A stretch of DNA of 64,000 bases from Aequorivita echinoideorum. GTDB taxonomy: Bacteria; Bacteroidota; Bacteroidia; Flavobacteriales; Flavobacteriaceae. Each line of letters starts with the position of its first letter. Positions within the stretch are counted from its first letter, which is position 1. The position numbers were made by a program, and so were the translations under genes. The notes beneath the pieces are model-generated. The model saw nothing but the letters and a program-made list of their open reading frames with translations. It ran no database searches and had not been told where the DNA came from. The stretch spans positions 434,001 to 498,000 of the forward strand of contig NZ_JAHCTB010000002.1 of NCBI RefSeq assembly GCF_018476645.1, written 5' to 3'. This document shows positions 9,051 to 16,930 of the stretch, piece by piece.

Positions 9051-9692
9051 TTACAAAAGTGATTTAATATCTTCCTTCAACATTTGGATTTGGCTGTCTT
9101 CCAAACCATCATAATACACAATTGGGTTTCCGTTTTCATCTGTGCGGGAGCGTATTTTTCCCTCTTGGTCAATCAACGCAAACATTCCGGAATGCTCAAA
9201 ATTATTGACTTCCTCTGTGGTTTCGCCCACGTAAATATTGAAACCGGTATTCGCCAAATTGTATATTTTTTCCTTTTCGCCAGTGAGCAAGCGCCACTGG
9301 GGTTTGGTTATTTCTTTATTTCTAGCGTATTCCTTCAATACTTGGGGCGTATCGTGTTCGGGATCTATTGTAAAAGAAGCGATGCCTACTTTTGGATTTC
9401 CTAAAAACTCATCTTGAATCTTTTTCATATTCTCCGTCATGATGGGACAAATGGATGGGCACGTAGTAAAGAAGAATTCAACTACATACACTTGGCCCAA
9501 AAAATCTTTATTGGTAACTGTTTTACCATCCTGATCCGTAAAGGAGAAGGCTGGCACTTCAGCTATCGCCCCGCCTTTTTCAATGTAGGAAAGGTCGGGG
9601 GAGGTTAAGCGATCAACAATTTTTGGGATGGCCCAAATTCCAAAAATTAAAATGACAAATGAAATGCCGATGTATGAATATTTTTTTTTCAT
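9051..9692 (-). CDS. SCO family copper chaperone
   Basis: A SCO1/SenC/PrrC protein of 213 residues that delivers copper to the CuA site of oxidase subunit II. It has an N-terminal anchor helix (about residues 7-24) and a periplasmic thioredoxin fold. The copper ligands are all present: C78 and C82 in CPSIC and H167 in NFEHSGM. The family motif FTIDPEHDTP is also seen. Its partner CtaC, with a complete CuA motif, is encoded at 34772-35839. It sits between the SCO-like gene and the DUF420 gene. Confidence 0.93.
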   Translation of the reverse strand: MKKKYSYIGISFVILIFGIWAIPKIVDRLTSPDLSYIEKGGAIAEVPAFSFTDQDGKTVTNKDFLGQVYVVEFFFTTCPSICPIMTENMKKIQDEFLGNPKVGIASFTIDPEHDTPQVLKEYARNKEITKPQWRLLTGEKEKIYNLANTGFNIYVGETTEEVNNFEHSGMFALIDQEGKIRSRTDENGNPIVYYDGLEDSQIQMLKEDIKSLL

Positions 9693-9725
9693 TTTTGAAT
9701 GCTTATTAAATCTTTTCCTCCTTTT

Positions 9726-10370
9726 CTATATATCGCTATCTGCATTGTATTTTTTCAGCGCCCTTCGATATTCTGCCAAAAGCACTTTTACATCGTCGCT
9801 CATCTTATTGTTAATTTCCGCAATGGTGCTGGAATCAAAACCATACATTGTGCCTTCGTCCTCATCATCATCCCGGCCTCTTAGATTTCCATCCCTATCA
9901 ATAATAAAAACATAGGGCGAAGAAAGGTTTTCGTCCAGTTCTATATTTGATTTAAGTGAATTGAAAACGTTGCGGATATTTTCATCGCTTCCAAAGGCGA
10001 AAAGCCATCTATCAGTTTCAGCAATTTGCTTCAGCTTATCTTCAATTCCACTCGCCTGCTCTTGGGTACCTTCCGGAAGAAGGATCACAAACTGAAATTC
10101 ATTGAACTCCCGGTTTTTCTTATAAATTTTATGCGCCAAGTTATATGCATAGGCACGATGTTTTTCAAGATCGCTGCCGAAGAAGCCTAGAATTGTAATA
10201 TGGTTTTTCAGTTGAACCGGTTTTCCATCGAGCGTTTTAAATCCATCCAATTCCGAAACTGAAGTTGTCAATACAGGAAGGGTAGCAAAATTATTGATGC
10301 CCGAAGCAAAGAACATGTAGGCCGTAATGGGCAATAAAAAGAGGATGCCAAGGACTAAATATTTCTTCAT
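9726..10370 (-). CDS. Cysteine-free SCO/thioredoxin-like membrane-anchored protein
   Basis: The 214-residue protein starts MKKYLVLGILFLLPITAYMF, which gives one N-terminal anchor. An in-frame TTG at 10392-10394 would add eight residues, but it coincides with the promoter -7 box, so the ATG at 10370 is preferred. The body has a thioredoxin/SCO-like layout: LDGKPVQLKNHITILGFFG occupies the strand before the active site, and YVFIIDRDGNLRGRDD mimics the late SCO strand. There is no cysteine in the whole protein; the SCO CxxxC position reads GFFGSDLEK. An acidic run (RDDDEDEG) follows. It is the first gene of the SCO operon. It cannot bind copper as SCO does, so a structural or regulatory role is likely. 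Confidence 0.8.
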   Translation of the reverse strand: MKKYLVLGILFLLPITAYMFFASGINNFATLPVLTTSVSELDGFKTLDGKPVQLKNHITILGFFGSDLEKHRAYAYNLAHKIYKKNREFNEFQFVILLPEGTQEQASGIEDKLKQIAETDRWLFAFGSDENIRNVFNSLKSNIELDENLSSPYVFIIDRDGNLRGRDDDEDEGTMYGFDSSTIAEINNKMSDDVKVLLAEYRRALKKYNADSDI

Positions 10371-10391
10371 TTTATCAAATTTTTCGTGTTG

Positions 10392-10422
10392 CAAAAATAC
10401 GGTCTAAAATGGGGCTGGGCAA
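10392..10422 (-). promoter_or_regulatory. Bacteroidetes-type promoter of the SCO operon
   Basis: On the minus strand the -7 box TATTTTTG (10399-10392) matches TAnnTTTG exactly. A TTG at 10422-10420 lies 20 nt upstream, within the usual spacing for the -33 element. It lies just after the terminator of the upstream oxidase operon and about 22 nt before the ATG at 10370. Confidence 0.65.
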
Positions 10423-10458
10423 TGTTTTAGCTATTAAATTGAAAATGCACCGAATAAA

Positions 10459-10487
10459 AAAAAGCCCTTCGGCTGGAAGGGCTTTTT
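10459..10487 (-). terminator. Intrinsic terminator after the oxidase III/IV operon
   Basis: A 12-bp perfect stem (AAAAAGCCCTTC / GAAGGGCTTTTT) with a 5-nt loop runs into a T tract on the minus strand. It begins about 20 nt past the subunit IV stop codon and separates that operon from the SCO operon. Confidence 0.85.
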
Positions 10488-10507
10488 GAAATGTGATTTA
10501 AATATTT

Positions 10508-10897
10508 TTAAAAATCGAATTTTATAAAATTGTTCTTATAGACTTCATAAATATAATCTCCTTCAATCAAAAGCAAAACCACAAGGTAGCAGATCAAAAA
10601 GATGGTGGTCCAGATTACGGCACGTCTCAGTGCAGCTTTTTCATCGCGCATGTGCATGAAATCCCAAGTAATGTAATATGCCTTCACAATGGTAAGCAAA
10701 ATAAATATCCAATTAAGAAGTTTTAGCGCCAGAAAATGGGTATCTACCAAAAAGGCGGGGCGAATAATACCCAAAGCAACTTCAACTATGGTTATTATGG
10801 AAAGCAGTATGAATACGCCCCATATTTTATGGACGTTTGATTTGAATTTTAGCTTTCCTCTGAAAATTGCTAAATTATGTTCTTGCTCGTGTGCCAT
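10508..10897 (-). CDS. Cytochrome c oxidase subunit IV family protein
   Basis: A 129-residue protein with three transmembrane helices (about 25-43, 55-75, 93-112). It fits the small CyoD/CtaF-like subunit IV of haem-copper oxidases. An N-terminal cytoplasmic tail (MAHEQEHNL) precedes the first helix. It is the last gene of ctaB-III-III-IV, 18 nt after subunit III, and is followed by a strong terminator. It probably belongs to the same aa3 oxidase as CtaC/CtaD, encoded about 22 kb away, since no other catalytic subunit is visible. Confidence 0.85.
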   Translation of the reverse strand: MAHEQEHNLAIFRGKLKFKSNVHKIWGVFILLSIITIVEVALGIIRPAFLVDTHFLALKLLNWIFILLTIVKAYYITWDFMHMRDEKAALRRAVIWTTIFLICYLVVLLLIEGDYIYEVYKNNFIKFDF

Positions 10898-10915
10898 TTT
10901 TCAAAAATTATATTC

Positions 10916-11899
10916 TTAAACCAGATAAAAGAATGTGAATACAAATACCCAAACCAAATCCACAAAGTGCCAGTATAGACCTACTTTCTCAACCATTTCG
11001 TAATGTCCGCGACGTTCATAGGTTCCCAAAACAACATTAAAGAAAATAATGAAGTTGATGAGAACACCAGTAAAAACGTGGAAACCGTGAAATCCTGTAA
11101 TGAAAAAGAAAAAATCTGCAAAAAGTGGATGACCATATTCATTATGGGTAAGATTTGCACCTTCCACTACCAAACTTCCATCATTCACGACTTTTGCCAC
11201 AGATTCCTCTCTTGAAAGAATTTTATGGTGACCGTGCTCATCTTTCTGTTGAACGCGAACCAATAGATTTTCGTTAGCAAGAAATCCTGCTTTTACTTCT
11301 TCAAAAGAAAATTCTGTTTTTGTTACAGGTTCACTTTTGTACCAAATTCCATTTTCATCTGTATGCGTTACCCTAGGACCATTGTAAGGTGTTGCAAATT
11401 CTCTGAGAGCAACGCGTTCGCCTTCTTTATCCAAGAACTGGATGATTTGACCTCCTTTAGTTTCAACAGCACCAAAATCCCCACGTATAAAAGTTGCCCA
11501 CTCCCAAGCTTGTGAGCTAAGGAAAATTATACCACCAATGATAGTTAGAAACATGTAGATAGTGACTTTGCTTCTTTCCATTCTATGACCTGCATCAACG
11601 GCCAAAACCATGGTTACAGAGGAAAATATCAAAATAAACGTCATAAACGCCACATAGTACATTGGCGCTTCTACTCCATGTAGAAATGGAAAGTGGGTGA
11701 ATACCTCATCCGGTATAGGCCAGGCATCCACAAATTTGAATCGAGAAAATCCATAAGCGGCGAGAAATCCTGAAAAAGTCAAGGCATCGGAAACGATGAA
11801 AAACCACATCATCATTTTTCCATAACTGGCCCGCAACGGAGCGTTTCCGCCTCCCCAGGTTTTTCCTTCGGTACCTGTTTTTACAACAGTAGCTTCCAT
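10916..11899 (-). CDS. Cytochrome c oxidase subunit III, long form
   Basis: Subunit III of 327 residues, a multi-helix partner of subunit I. The C-terminal half carries the family signature (FFFFITGFHGFHVFTGVLIN) and ends in YWHFVDLVWVFVFTFFYLV. Between two helices there is an unusual soluble segment of about 100 residues (roughly 135-235), rich in charged residues. Ordinary subunit III proteins are near 200-270 residues, so the insert explains the extra length. It is adjacent to a second, shorter subunit III gene, and both probably belong to one enzyme. Confidence 0.9.
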   Translation of the reverse strand: MEATVVKTGTEGKTWGGGNAPLRASYGKMMMWFFIVSDALTFSGFLAAYGFSRFKFVDAWPIPDEVFTHFPFLHGVEAPMYYVAFMTFILIFSSVTMVLAVDAGHRMERSKVTIYMFLTIIGGIIFLSSQAWEWATFIRGDFGAVETKGGQIIQFLDKEGERVALREFATPYNGPRVTHTDENGIWYKSEPVTKTEFSFEEVKAGFLANENLLVRVQQKDEHGHHKILSREESVAKVVNDGSLVVEGANLTHNEYGHPLFADFFFFITGFHGFHVFTGVLINFIIFFNVVLGTYERRGHYEMVEKVGLYWHFVDLVWVFVFTFFYLV

Positions 11900-11943
11900 A
11901 AAGAGAATTTGGTTTAAATAAGGGTCAAAAATACGTTAATTTT

Positions 11944-12531
11944 TTATCTAACGAAATATAAAAACAAAAACAGATATACCCACACTACATCCACAAAATG
12001 CCAGAAGGTTGCAGCCAGTTCAATTCCAAGGGTTTTGCCGTTTTTATATTTTTGTTTAAAATGATTATAAATTACCACTAAAATTGATATCACGGCAGCA
12101 AATACGTGCGCTGCGTGCAAAAGCACAACCAAATAAATAAATGAGGTGGTTATTGAGCTTTCGCTTCCGGTGAAGTAATATCCATTCGCCACAATTTCAG
12201 AAAAACCTTGAAATTGAAAAAACACGAAAGCAATTCCCAAAAACAACGTGGCAAAAAGAAGGAGCATTCCCACTTTATTGTTATTTTTTGAAATACAACT
12301 TTTTGCAAAATGAATGGTAATACTGCTCAAAACAATAAAAATCAAACTGATGTAAAAGGCCTGGGGCATCTCAAATTCGCCTATCCAGTCTGGACGCTCT
12401 TTACTTACCACATAAGCACTCGTCAATCCAGCAAAACTCATAGTCAAGCTTATGATACCAAACCAGAGCATATTTTTTTTTGCCCTGTTGATTTTTGATT
12501 GTTCGCTACCTTCGGTTAAATCTATTGCCAT
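11944..12531 (-). CDS. Cytochrome c oxidase subunit III, short form
   Basis: A 195-residue haem-copper oxidase subunit III with five helices and the end FWHFVDVVWVYLFLFLYFVR. An in-frame ATG at 12594 would add 21 residues but would overlap ctaB by 26 nt and place a polar tail before the conserved MAIDLTEG start. The ATG at 12531 is therefore preferred, which leaves 37 nt after ctaB. It lacks the 100-residue insert of its neighbour. Two adjacent subunit III-like genes are a recurrent flavobacterial arrangement. Confidence 0.88.
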   Translation of the reverse strand: MAIDLTEGSEQSKINRAKKNMLWFGIISLTMSFAGLTSAYVVSKERPDWIGEFEMPQAFYISLIFIVLSSITIHFAKSCISKNNNKVGMLLLFATLFLGIAFVFFQFQGFSEIVANGYYFTGSESSITTSFIYLVVLLHAAHVFAAVISILVVIYNHFKQKYKNGKTLGIELAATFWHFVDVVWVYLFLFLYFVR

Positions 12532-12568
12532 TATATTTTTTTGTTCAGTTCCAGACTTCGCTCTTCCA

Positions 12569-13468
12569 TTATCGAATAAATTTATCGGCCACATAAATTA
12601 TTTGCAAAAGCGTGATATAGCTCACGCTTGCAAGCATTAACTGCTTGGCTGCCTTTGCGGTTTTTTGATTGTAAAGACGAAGGGCATAATAAATAAGTCC
12701 CATCCCTAAAATTGCAATCAAAACTCCCGAAATTGGCGTCAAATAAAGTTTACCGGTAACCCCAACAACTGGAATGAGTGATGCCAGCACCGTCCAGATT
12801 GTATACAGTATTACTTGAATGGCAGTGCCCTTATCTCTTTTTCCATTAGGCAACATAAAAAACCCACCTTTTTTGTAATCTTCAAAAAGAAACCAACCTA
12901 TGGCCCAAAAATGTGGGAATTGCCAGAAAAATTGAATCATAAATAGCGTTCCTGGCTCGATCCCAAAATTATTGGTTGCTGCGACCCAGCCAAGCATAAA
13001 AGGTATTGCACCCGGAAAGGCTCCCACGAAAACCGATAGTGGTGTTTTTGTTTTTAAGGGCGTGTATAAACTCACGTACATAAAAATGGAAACAGCACCA
13101 AACATTGCAGTGATGGGATTGATACTATAAAGTACCGCAATGCCTATAATCGTTAAGATGCTTGCCAAAATAAAAGCGGACCGCACCGTCATTTGTTCAG
13201 CGGGAAGGGGCCTATTTTTTGTCCTGTCCATCAGAGCATCAAGATCCTTTTCAATAATCTGATTGTAAACGTTTGAAGCACCTACCATACAATAGCCACC
13301 AACACATAGGAGAAACAGCACAAAAAAATCTATGGTGTCTGCTCCCAAAAGATAGCCCGCCACGGAAGAAAAAACCACGCTAACGGAAAGGCGGAGTTTT
13401 GTAATTTCAACAAAATTACGGATAACCGACTGGTTTACAGTTTGTGATTGTGTAATGGACAAGCTCAT
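12569..13468 (-). CDS. ctaB: Protohaem IX farnesyltransferase (haem O synthase)
   Basis: CtaB/CyoE transfers farnesyl to haem B to make haem O, the precursor of haem A. The prenyltransferase motif NVYNQIIEKDLDALMDRTKN is at about residues 77-96, with the second Asp-rich/FxxxK loop near FEDYKKGGFF. Nine membrane helices are expected in this UbiA-family protein. The longer reading frame begins at 13492, but that ATG sits directly beside a perfect promoter -7 box. Transcription would start after it, so the ATG at 13468 (MSLSITQSQ, 299 residues) is the likely start. It heads the ctaB-III-III-IV operon. Confidence 0.94.
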   Translation of the reverse strand: MSLSITQSQTVNQSVIRNFVEITKLRLSVSVVFSSVAGYLLGADTIDFFVLFLLCVGGYCMVGASNVYNQIIEKDLDALMDRTKNRPLPAEQMTVRSAFILASILTIIGIAVLYSINPITAMFGAVSIFMYVSLYTPLKTKTPLSVFVGAFPGAIPFMLGWVAATNNFGIEPGTLFMIQFFWQFPHFWAIGWFLFEDYKKGGFFMLPNGKRDKGTAIQVILYTIWTVLASLIPVVGVTGKLYLTPISGVLIAILGMGLIYYALRLYNQKTAKAAKQLMLASVSYITLLQIIYVADKFIR

Positions 13469-13481
13469 TTTTTTTGCTGTG

Positions 13482-13512
13482 CAAAGATACATTTCCTGCG
13501 TTTTCTTCGCAA
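13482..13512 (-). promoter_or_regulatory. Promoter of the ctaB operon
   Basis: The minus strand shows TATCTTTG (13489-13482), an exact TAnnTTTG -7 box, with TTG at 13512-13510 and a 20-nt spacer. The mRNA would begin within about 15 nt of the ATG at 13468, giving a very short leader. This decides the ctaB start. Confidence 0.7.
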
Positions 13513-13585
13513 TATAATTCTTGAATCTTATGCCTTTATTTCAGCAATTTTATTATTTTCAAACTTTCAAAAAATAATCACACCC

Positions 13586-13842
13586 ATGCATTTAAAAAGA
13601 TACATTTTTTCCACGTTTTTAATTATTTCAACCTTCACATTTGCACAGAGCGATGATGGAAATCTGTATATACTATCGCTTTTGACAGACTTATAAGTAC
13701 CGATAAATTCTTGAGAACCTTTTATAAAGAGTATGTCAGAGAATACGAAGGTCCAGATTCAAACAACGCGAAAAATAAAGAAGCACTGAAAAAAATTGAG
13801 GAAATAAAAAAACAGCGTGCTGCCAAAGGAAAGAAAAATTAA
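13586..13842 (+). pseudogene. Small secreted protein gene broken by a frameshift
   Basis: The ATG at 13586 opens a signal peptide (MHLKRYIFSTFLIISTFTFAQ) followed by SDDGNLYILSL, and this frame stops at 13694-13696. The next frame, without its own start, continues coherently from about 13681 to TAA at 13842 (DRLISTDKFLRTFYKEYVRE, then a Lys-rich tail ending RAAKGKKN). Adding one T to the TTTT run at 13680-13683 joins the two into one protein of about 85 residues. This is either a true single-base deletion or a homopolymer sequencing error. I do not recognise the family. It is divergent from ctaB and convergent with the barrel gene next door. Confidence 0.65.
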
Positions 13843-13846
13843 TTTT

Positions 13847-15937
13847 CTAAAAATCGTAATACCAATTAAATAAATCGGTTCTTATCCCGAAGTTTACCCA
13901 CGTTGTCTGGTTTTCAAAAGTAGTAGCGTTATTTATTTCGGGTTTAAAATCCCTAAAAATCAAGCTTCCGTAAATTTTAAGATTGGTTGCAGGATTCAGT
14001 AAATAGCCTGCTTGAAATTCTCCGTGGAAAAAATCCGTTGTGTTACCCTGAGCCAATTCATTTCCGTTATCTGAAATTCTATTGTCCTCAGTTCCATAAA
14101 TATTTCCTCCATAAAAAGGTGAATTTTCCACATTGTCCAGTTCCAGTCCACGTTTTGCGGTAATCAGCTTTAAATCGGCAAAAATCCTTCCCTTTTGATA
14201 GCGCGCAATGGCTATAAATTCTGAAAAATTAGCACCAAGCGTATGCGCCAAGGACTGGTTGTTATGCCCATAATTGAGCACAATGGTATTATGCGAATAG
14301 GTAAATGGCCGTACCCGATTGTATTCTGCCTGCAAATAGAGATTTTCAAGACCAAAAGCATTGTAGTATTTTGCCCCTAGTTGATATCCTGTCTTATTTT
14401 TATAACTTCCATTTCCGCCAAAAACATCACTGGAAGAAAACTCATCAATTATTAACTGGCCATAAATATTGACACGATCATTGATTTTATATTTAGTACT
14501 TAAACCAATGAGTGCATTTCCGCCACGCGAGCCGGTGGAGAATTCAATCGCTCTGTAAAAAATTACAGGATTTACGTAATTAAAATCAAACCCCCTATCG
14601 TTATCATTTTGCCAAACTACAGATTCAAATAGACCAATATTCAACCGTTTGCTGATATTATAGCTTAAATAGTGATTGGCCATATACTTCGTTCTGAAAG
14701 AGCCGTCATCAGTAACTTCTGGGCGTACGTCCCGCAAAGACATATAGGTGTTTGTATATTTTAATTTCCAAAAAATTGTATTCAATTTAAAAAACGGATA
14801 CGGGCTGGCATTATCGCTGGTGAGAAGAGAGCGGTAGCCATCACCGATAAAGTTCTTTCCGTGACCCAATTGTATGTTGAAAAATTTTGAAGGGGTGTAC
14901 GAAATATGTCCAGTCGCAATGGGATAATCATATTCATCTTCCTTAAATGCTTTTGCAATACCACGCCCGGGAATAATAGCCGGATTGCCCCCATCTGGCC
15001 GTATTGATTCCGCATACCGATTGAAGTAATCTGCAAATCTGCCTTGGCTTTCATAAACAACCGCAAAAAAACCGATTTGCTTTCCAATTCCTCCCTGCGC
15101 GTAGACCAATCTCGTGTTGTTATATGTATTTATATCAGCATCAATATCCTTCCCAACTTGTAAATCCACTCCTGGATCGAGCGTTAACCAATAATCCTTT
15201 CCCTTGATTGTAACCATATGCTCATTCCAAAATTTGCGGCCAAACCACGAAGTTTTCGATTTCAAAATTTTTTGATTCTCTTTTTCAAAGTCGTAATATT
15301 TATTTACTTCAGAATAGACAAAAGGCTTCTGCGCGGTGTGCGTATTTAGCCCAACTTTATTCAATACTGGATCAAAGAGGCTGTAATTGTGGTGCGATAG
15401 CGGAATGTTAATGTTGCTTCGGTATTCTTCATTTTCATACGGAAGATTTTCAATTTCATCGTATTCATTTGTTAAAAGATCAATTTTCTTTTCTTCGGAA
15501 GAAATATTGGTTTCCACATTCAGTTTTCCGGGTTCCACAAGCGGAATGGCAATAGGCAAGGTAAATTGTACGTAGGCCGGCTGCCCGTTGTAAGTAGCAG
15601 GTTTTATTTGTGGCAATTCCGAAAAAACACGTCGGGCTTCAACTTTTAATTCATCATAAATGGCATCGATATATAAAACTTGGAAAAGACCTTCTTTGGT
15701 TACTTCAAAAAGAACATTCACATTTCCCTTATAATTTTCTGAAGAAACAATTTCTGGAGTTCTGAAATTTTGAAAAATAAATTTTTGAAGTGTGAAATTG
15801 AAACACGTTTCTAGATTTTCAACTTCTTCCGAAGCACATTCCTCAAAAACCGGAAATTTTTCATATTGAGCGAGTTGTGATTGTGCGGAAGTGGAAAGAA
15901 AAAAAAGAAAAGTAAGAAACGAAAAATACAGTTTCAT
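13847..15937 (-). CDS. Outer-membrane barrel with TonB-like N-terminal module (RemB/Wzi-like)
   Basis: A 696-residue protein with a signal peptide MKLYFSFLTFLFFLSTSAQ. An in-frame upstream ATG at 15994 would read through the preceding terminator, so 15937 is chosen; a near-consensus -7 box, TATCTTTC, lies at 15967-15960. Residues about 25-130 form a TonB C-terminal-like domain (KFPVFEECASEE, then LPQIKPATYNGQPAYVQFTL). The rest is an outer-membrane barrel with alternating aromatic strands and a Wzi-like signature (LGHGKNFIGDGYRSLLTSD), ending NWYYDF with a terminal Phe. Flavobacterial proteins of this type are annotated as gliding motility protein RemB or capsule assembly Wzi. I favour RemB-like, but the assignment rests on recalled similarity. 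Confidence 0.7.
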   Translation of the reverse strand: MKLYFSFLTFLFFLSTSAQSQLAQYEKFPVFEECASEEVENLETCFNFTLQKFIFQNFRTPEIVSSENYKGNVNVLFEVTKEGLFQVLYIDAIYDELKVEARRVFSELPQIKPATYNGQPAYVQFTLPIAIPLVEPGKLNVETNISSEEKKIDLLTNEYDEIENLPYENEEYRSNINIPLSHHNYSLFDPVLNKVGLNTHTAQKPFVYSEVNKYYDFEKENQKILKSKTSWFGRKFWNEHMVTIKGKDYWLTLDPGVDLQVGKDIDADINTYNNTRLVYAQGGIGKQIGFFAVVYESQGRFADYFNRYAESIRPDGGNPAIIPGRGIAKAFKEDEYDYPIATGHISYTPSKFFNIQLGHGKNFIGDGYRSLLTSDNASPYPFFKLNTIFWKLKYTNTYMSLRDVRPEVTDDGSFRTKYMANHYLSYNISKRLNIGLFESVVWQNDNDRGFDFNYVNPVIFYRAIEFSTGSRGGNALIGLSTKYKINDRVNIYGQLIIDEFSSSDVFGGNGSYKNKTGYQLGAKYYNAFGLENLYLQAEYNRVRPFTYSHNTIVLNYGHNNQSLAHTLGANFSEFIAIARYQKGRIFADLKLITAKRGLELDNVENSPFYGGNIYGTEDNRISDNGNELAQGNTTDFFHGEFQAGYLLNPATNLKIYGSLIFRDFKPEINNATTFENQTTWVNFGIRTDLFNWYYDF

Positions 15938-15994
15938 GGGGAATAGTTGTTTACGGCCCGAAAGATACAGATTTTTTATAATGGCTGAATTCAA

Positions 15995-16027
15995 AAAAAG
16001 CCCTCAATTGTGGATTGAAGGCTTTTT
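15995..16027 (-). terminator. Intrinsic terminator after the second TonB-family gene
   Basis: A stem made of AAAAAGCC and GGCTTTTT extended by TCAAT/ATTGA, with one mismatch between the two parts, ends in T residues on the minus strand. It lies 17 nt past the stop codon at 16045. Confidence 0.75.
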
Positions 16028-16044
16028 GGGAAAAACATTTTTTT

Positions 16045-16821
16045 TCAATGAATGTCAAAAACAATGGGCACGGTATATAGTACATCTACATTTTTATCGC
16101 CCTGTTTTCCAGGTTTCATAGTAGGTAGTTTACTTATTACGCGCTGGGCTTCATTTTTTAATTGATCATTGTTTGAATTCGCTTTCACATCTGTTACGTA
16201 ACCCTTAGCATCAATTTTAAACTGTACATAGATTCGTTTCTTTTCATTTTTATCCAAATTTTCAAGCAGGGAAGTCCTGAAATTTCTGGTTATAAACGTA
16301 TTTATCTTTGAAGACATACAATCAATTTTTTCTTTGTTGCTTCCCAGAGCCTCACATCCGGGATATACAGGCACGAATTCAACGTTTGTGATATTTTCTG
16401 TCTTTGATGGCGCTGGCGCAACCGGAACCGCAGGCGCAGCCACTGGAACATCTTGCACCATCGGCACATCTACAGAAGGAACCAAATCTTCAGTAATAGG
16501 ATCTTGATTTGATGTGGCAACCACATTAGTAGTTGTCACAATCTGTCTTTTTACGGGTTGTTTTATTTCCGGTTTCACTGGCTCAACAACTGGAGTTTCC
16601 ATTTCAATAGAATAAGTAATCATTGGTGGTTCTTCCAGTCCATCGCTTGCTTTTGCTTTTGCAGAGACTACGGTCATCCCAATGGTGCTTTCCATTACAA
16701 AAAACACGATGAGCAAACTAACTATCAATCCCAATTGGAAAAACAGACGGGAGTTCCATTTTATGTTGATTTGCTTTTTTAGTTGGCGTTTGTTTTCGGG
16801 CATTGTTTCATTTGTTTTCAT
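16045..16821 (-). CDS. TonB-family energy transducer, second copy
   Basis: A 258-residue protein with a cytoplasmic N-terminus, one membrane helix (about residues 28-48) and a Pro/Val-rich periplasmic spacer (VPVAAPAVPVAPAPSKTEN). The C-terminal TonB-like domain is about residues 150-258. The domain starts FVPVYPGCEALGSNKEKIDC and ends VLYTVPIVFDIH. Such proteins couple the ExbBD proton motor to TonB-dependent outer-membrane receptors, but no ExbB/ExbD is encoded here. It lies about 110 nt from the other TonB gene and is separated from it by a terminator, so it probably has its own promoter. Confidence 0.85.
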   Translation of the reverse strand: MKTNETMPENKRQLKKQINIKWNSRLFFQLGLIVSLLIVFFVMESTIGMTVVSAKAKASDGLEEPPMITYSIEMETPVVEPVKPEIKQPVKRQIVTTTNVVATSNQDPITEDLVPSVDVPMVQDVPVAAPAVPVAPAPSKTENITNVEFVPVYPGCEALGSNKEKIDCMSSKINTFITRNFRTSLLENLDKNEKKRIYVQFKIDAKGYVTDVKANSNNDQLKNEAQRVISKLPTMKPGKQGDKNVDVLYTVPIVFDIH

Positions 16822-16878
16822 AATCTATATTTTAAAATGGTTAACATATTTTATGAATTACAACTGTTGTGCCAAAAA

Positions 16879-16910
16879 AAAACCGCTGTTGAATTATCAA
16901 CAGCGGTTTA
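16879..16910 (-). terminator. Intrinsic terminator between the two TonB genes
   Basis: A 13-bp perfect stem, AAACCGCTGTTGA / TCAACAGCGGTTT, has an ATTA loop and is followed on the minus strand by a run of T (16879-16874). It ends the 16931-17653 gene. Confidence 0.88.
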
Positions 16911-16930
16911 CTAATTTTTTTGAGGAATTC

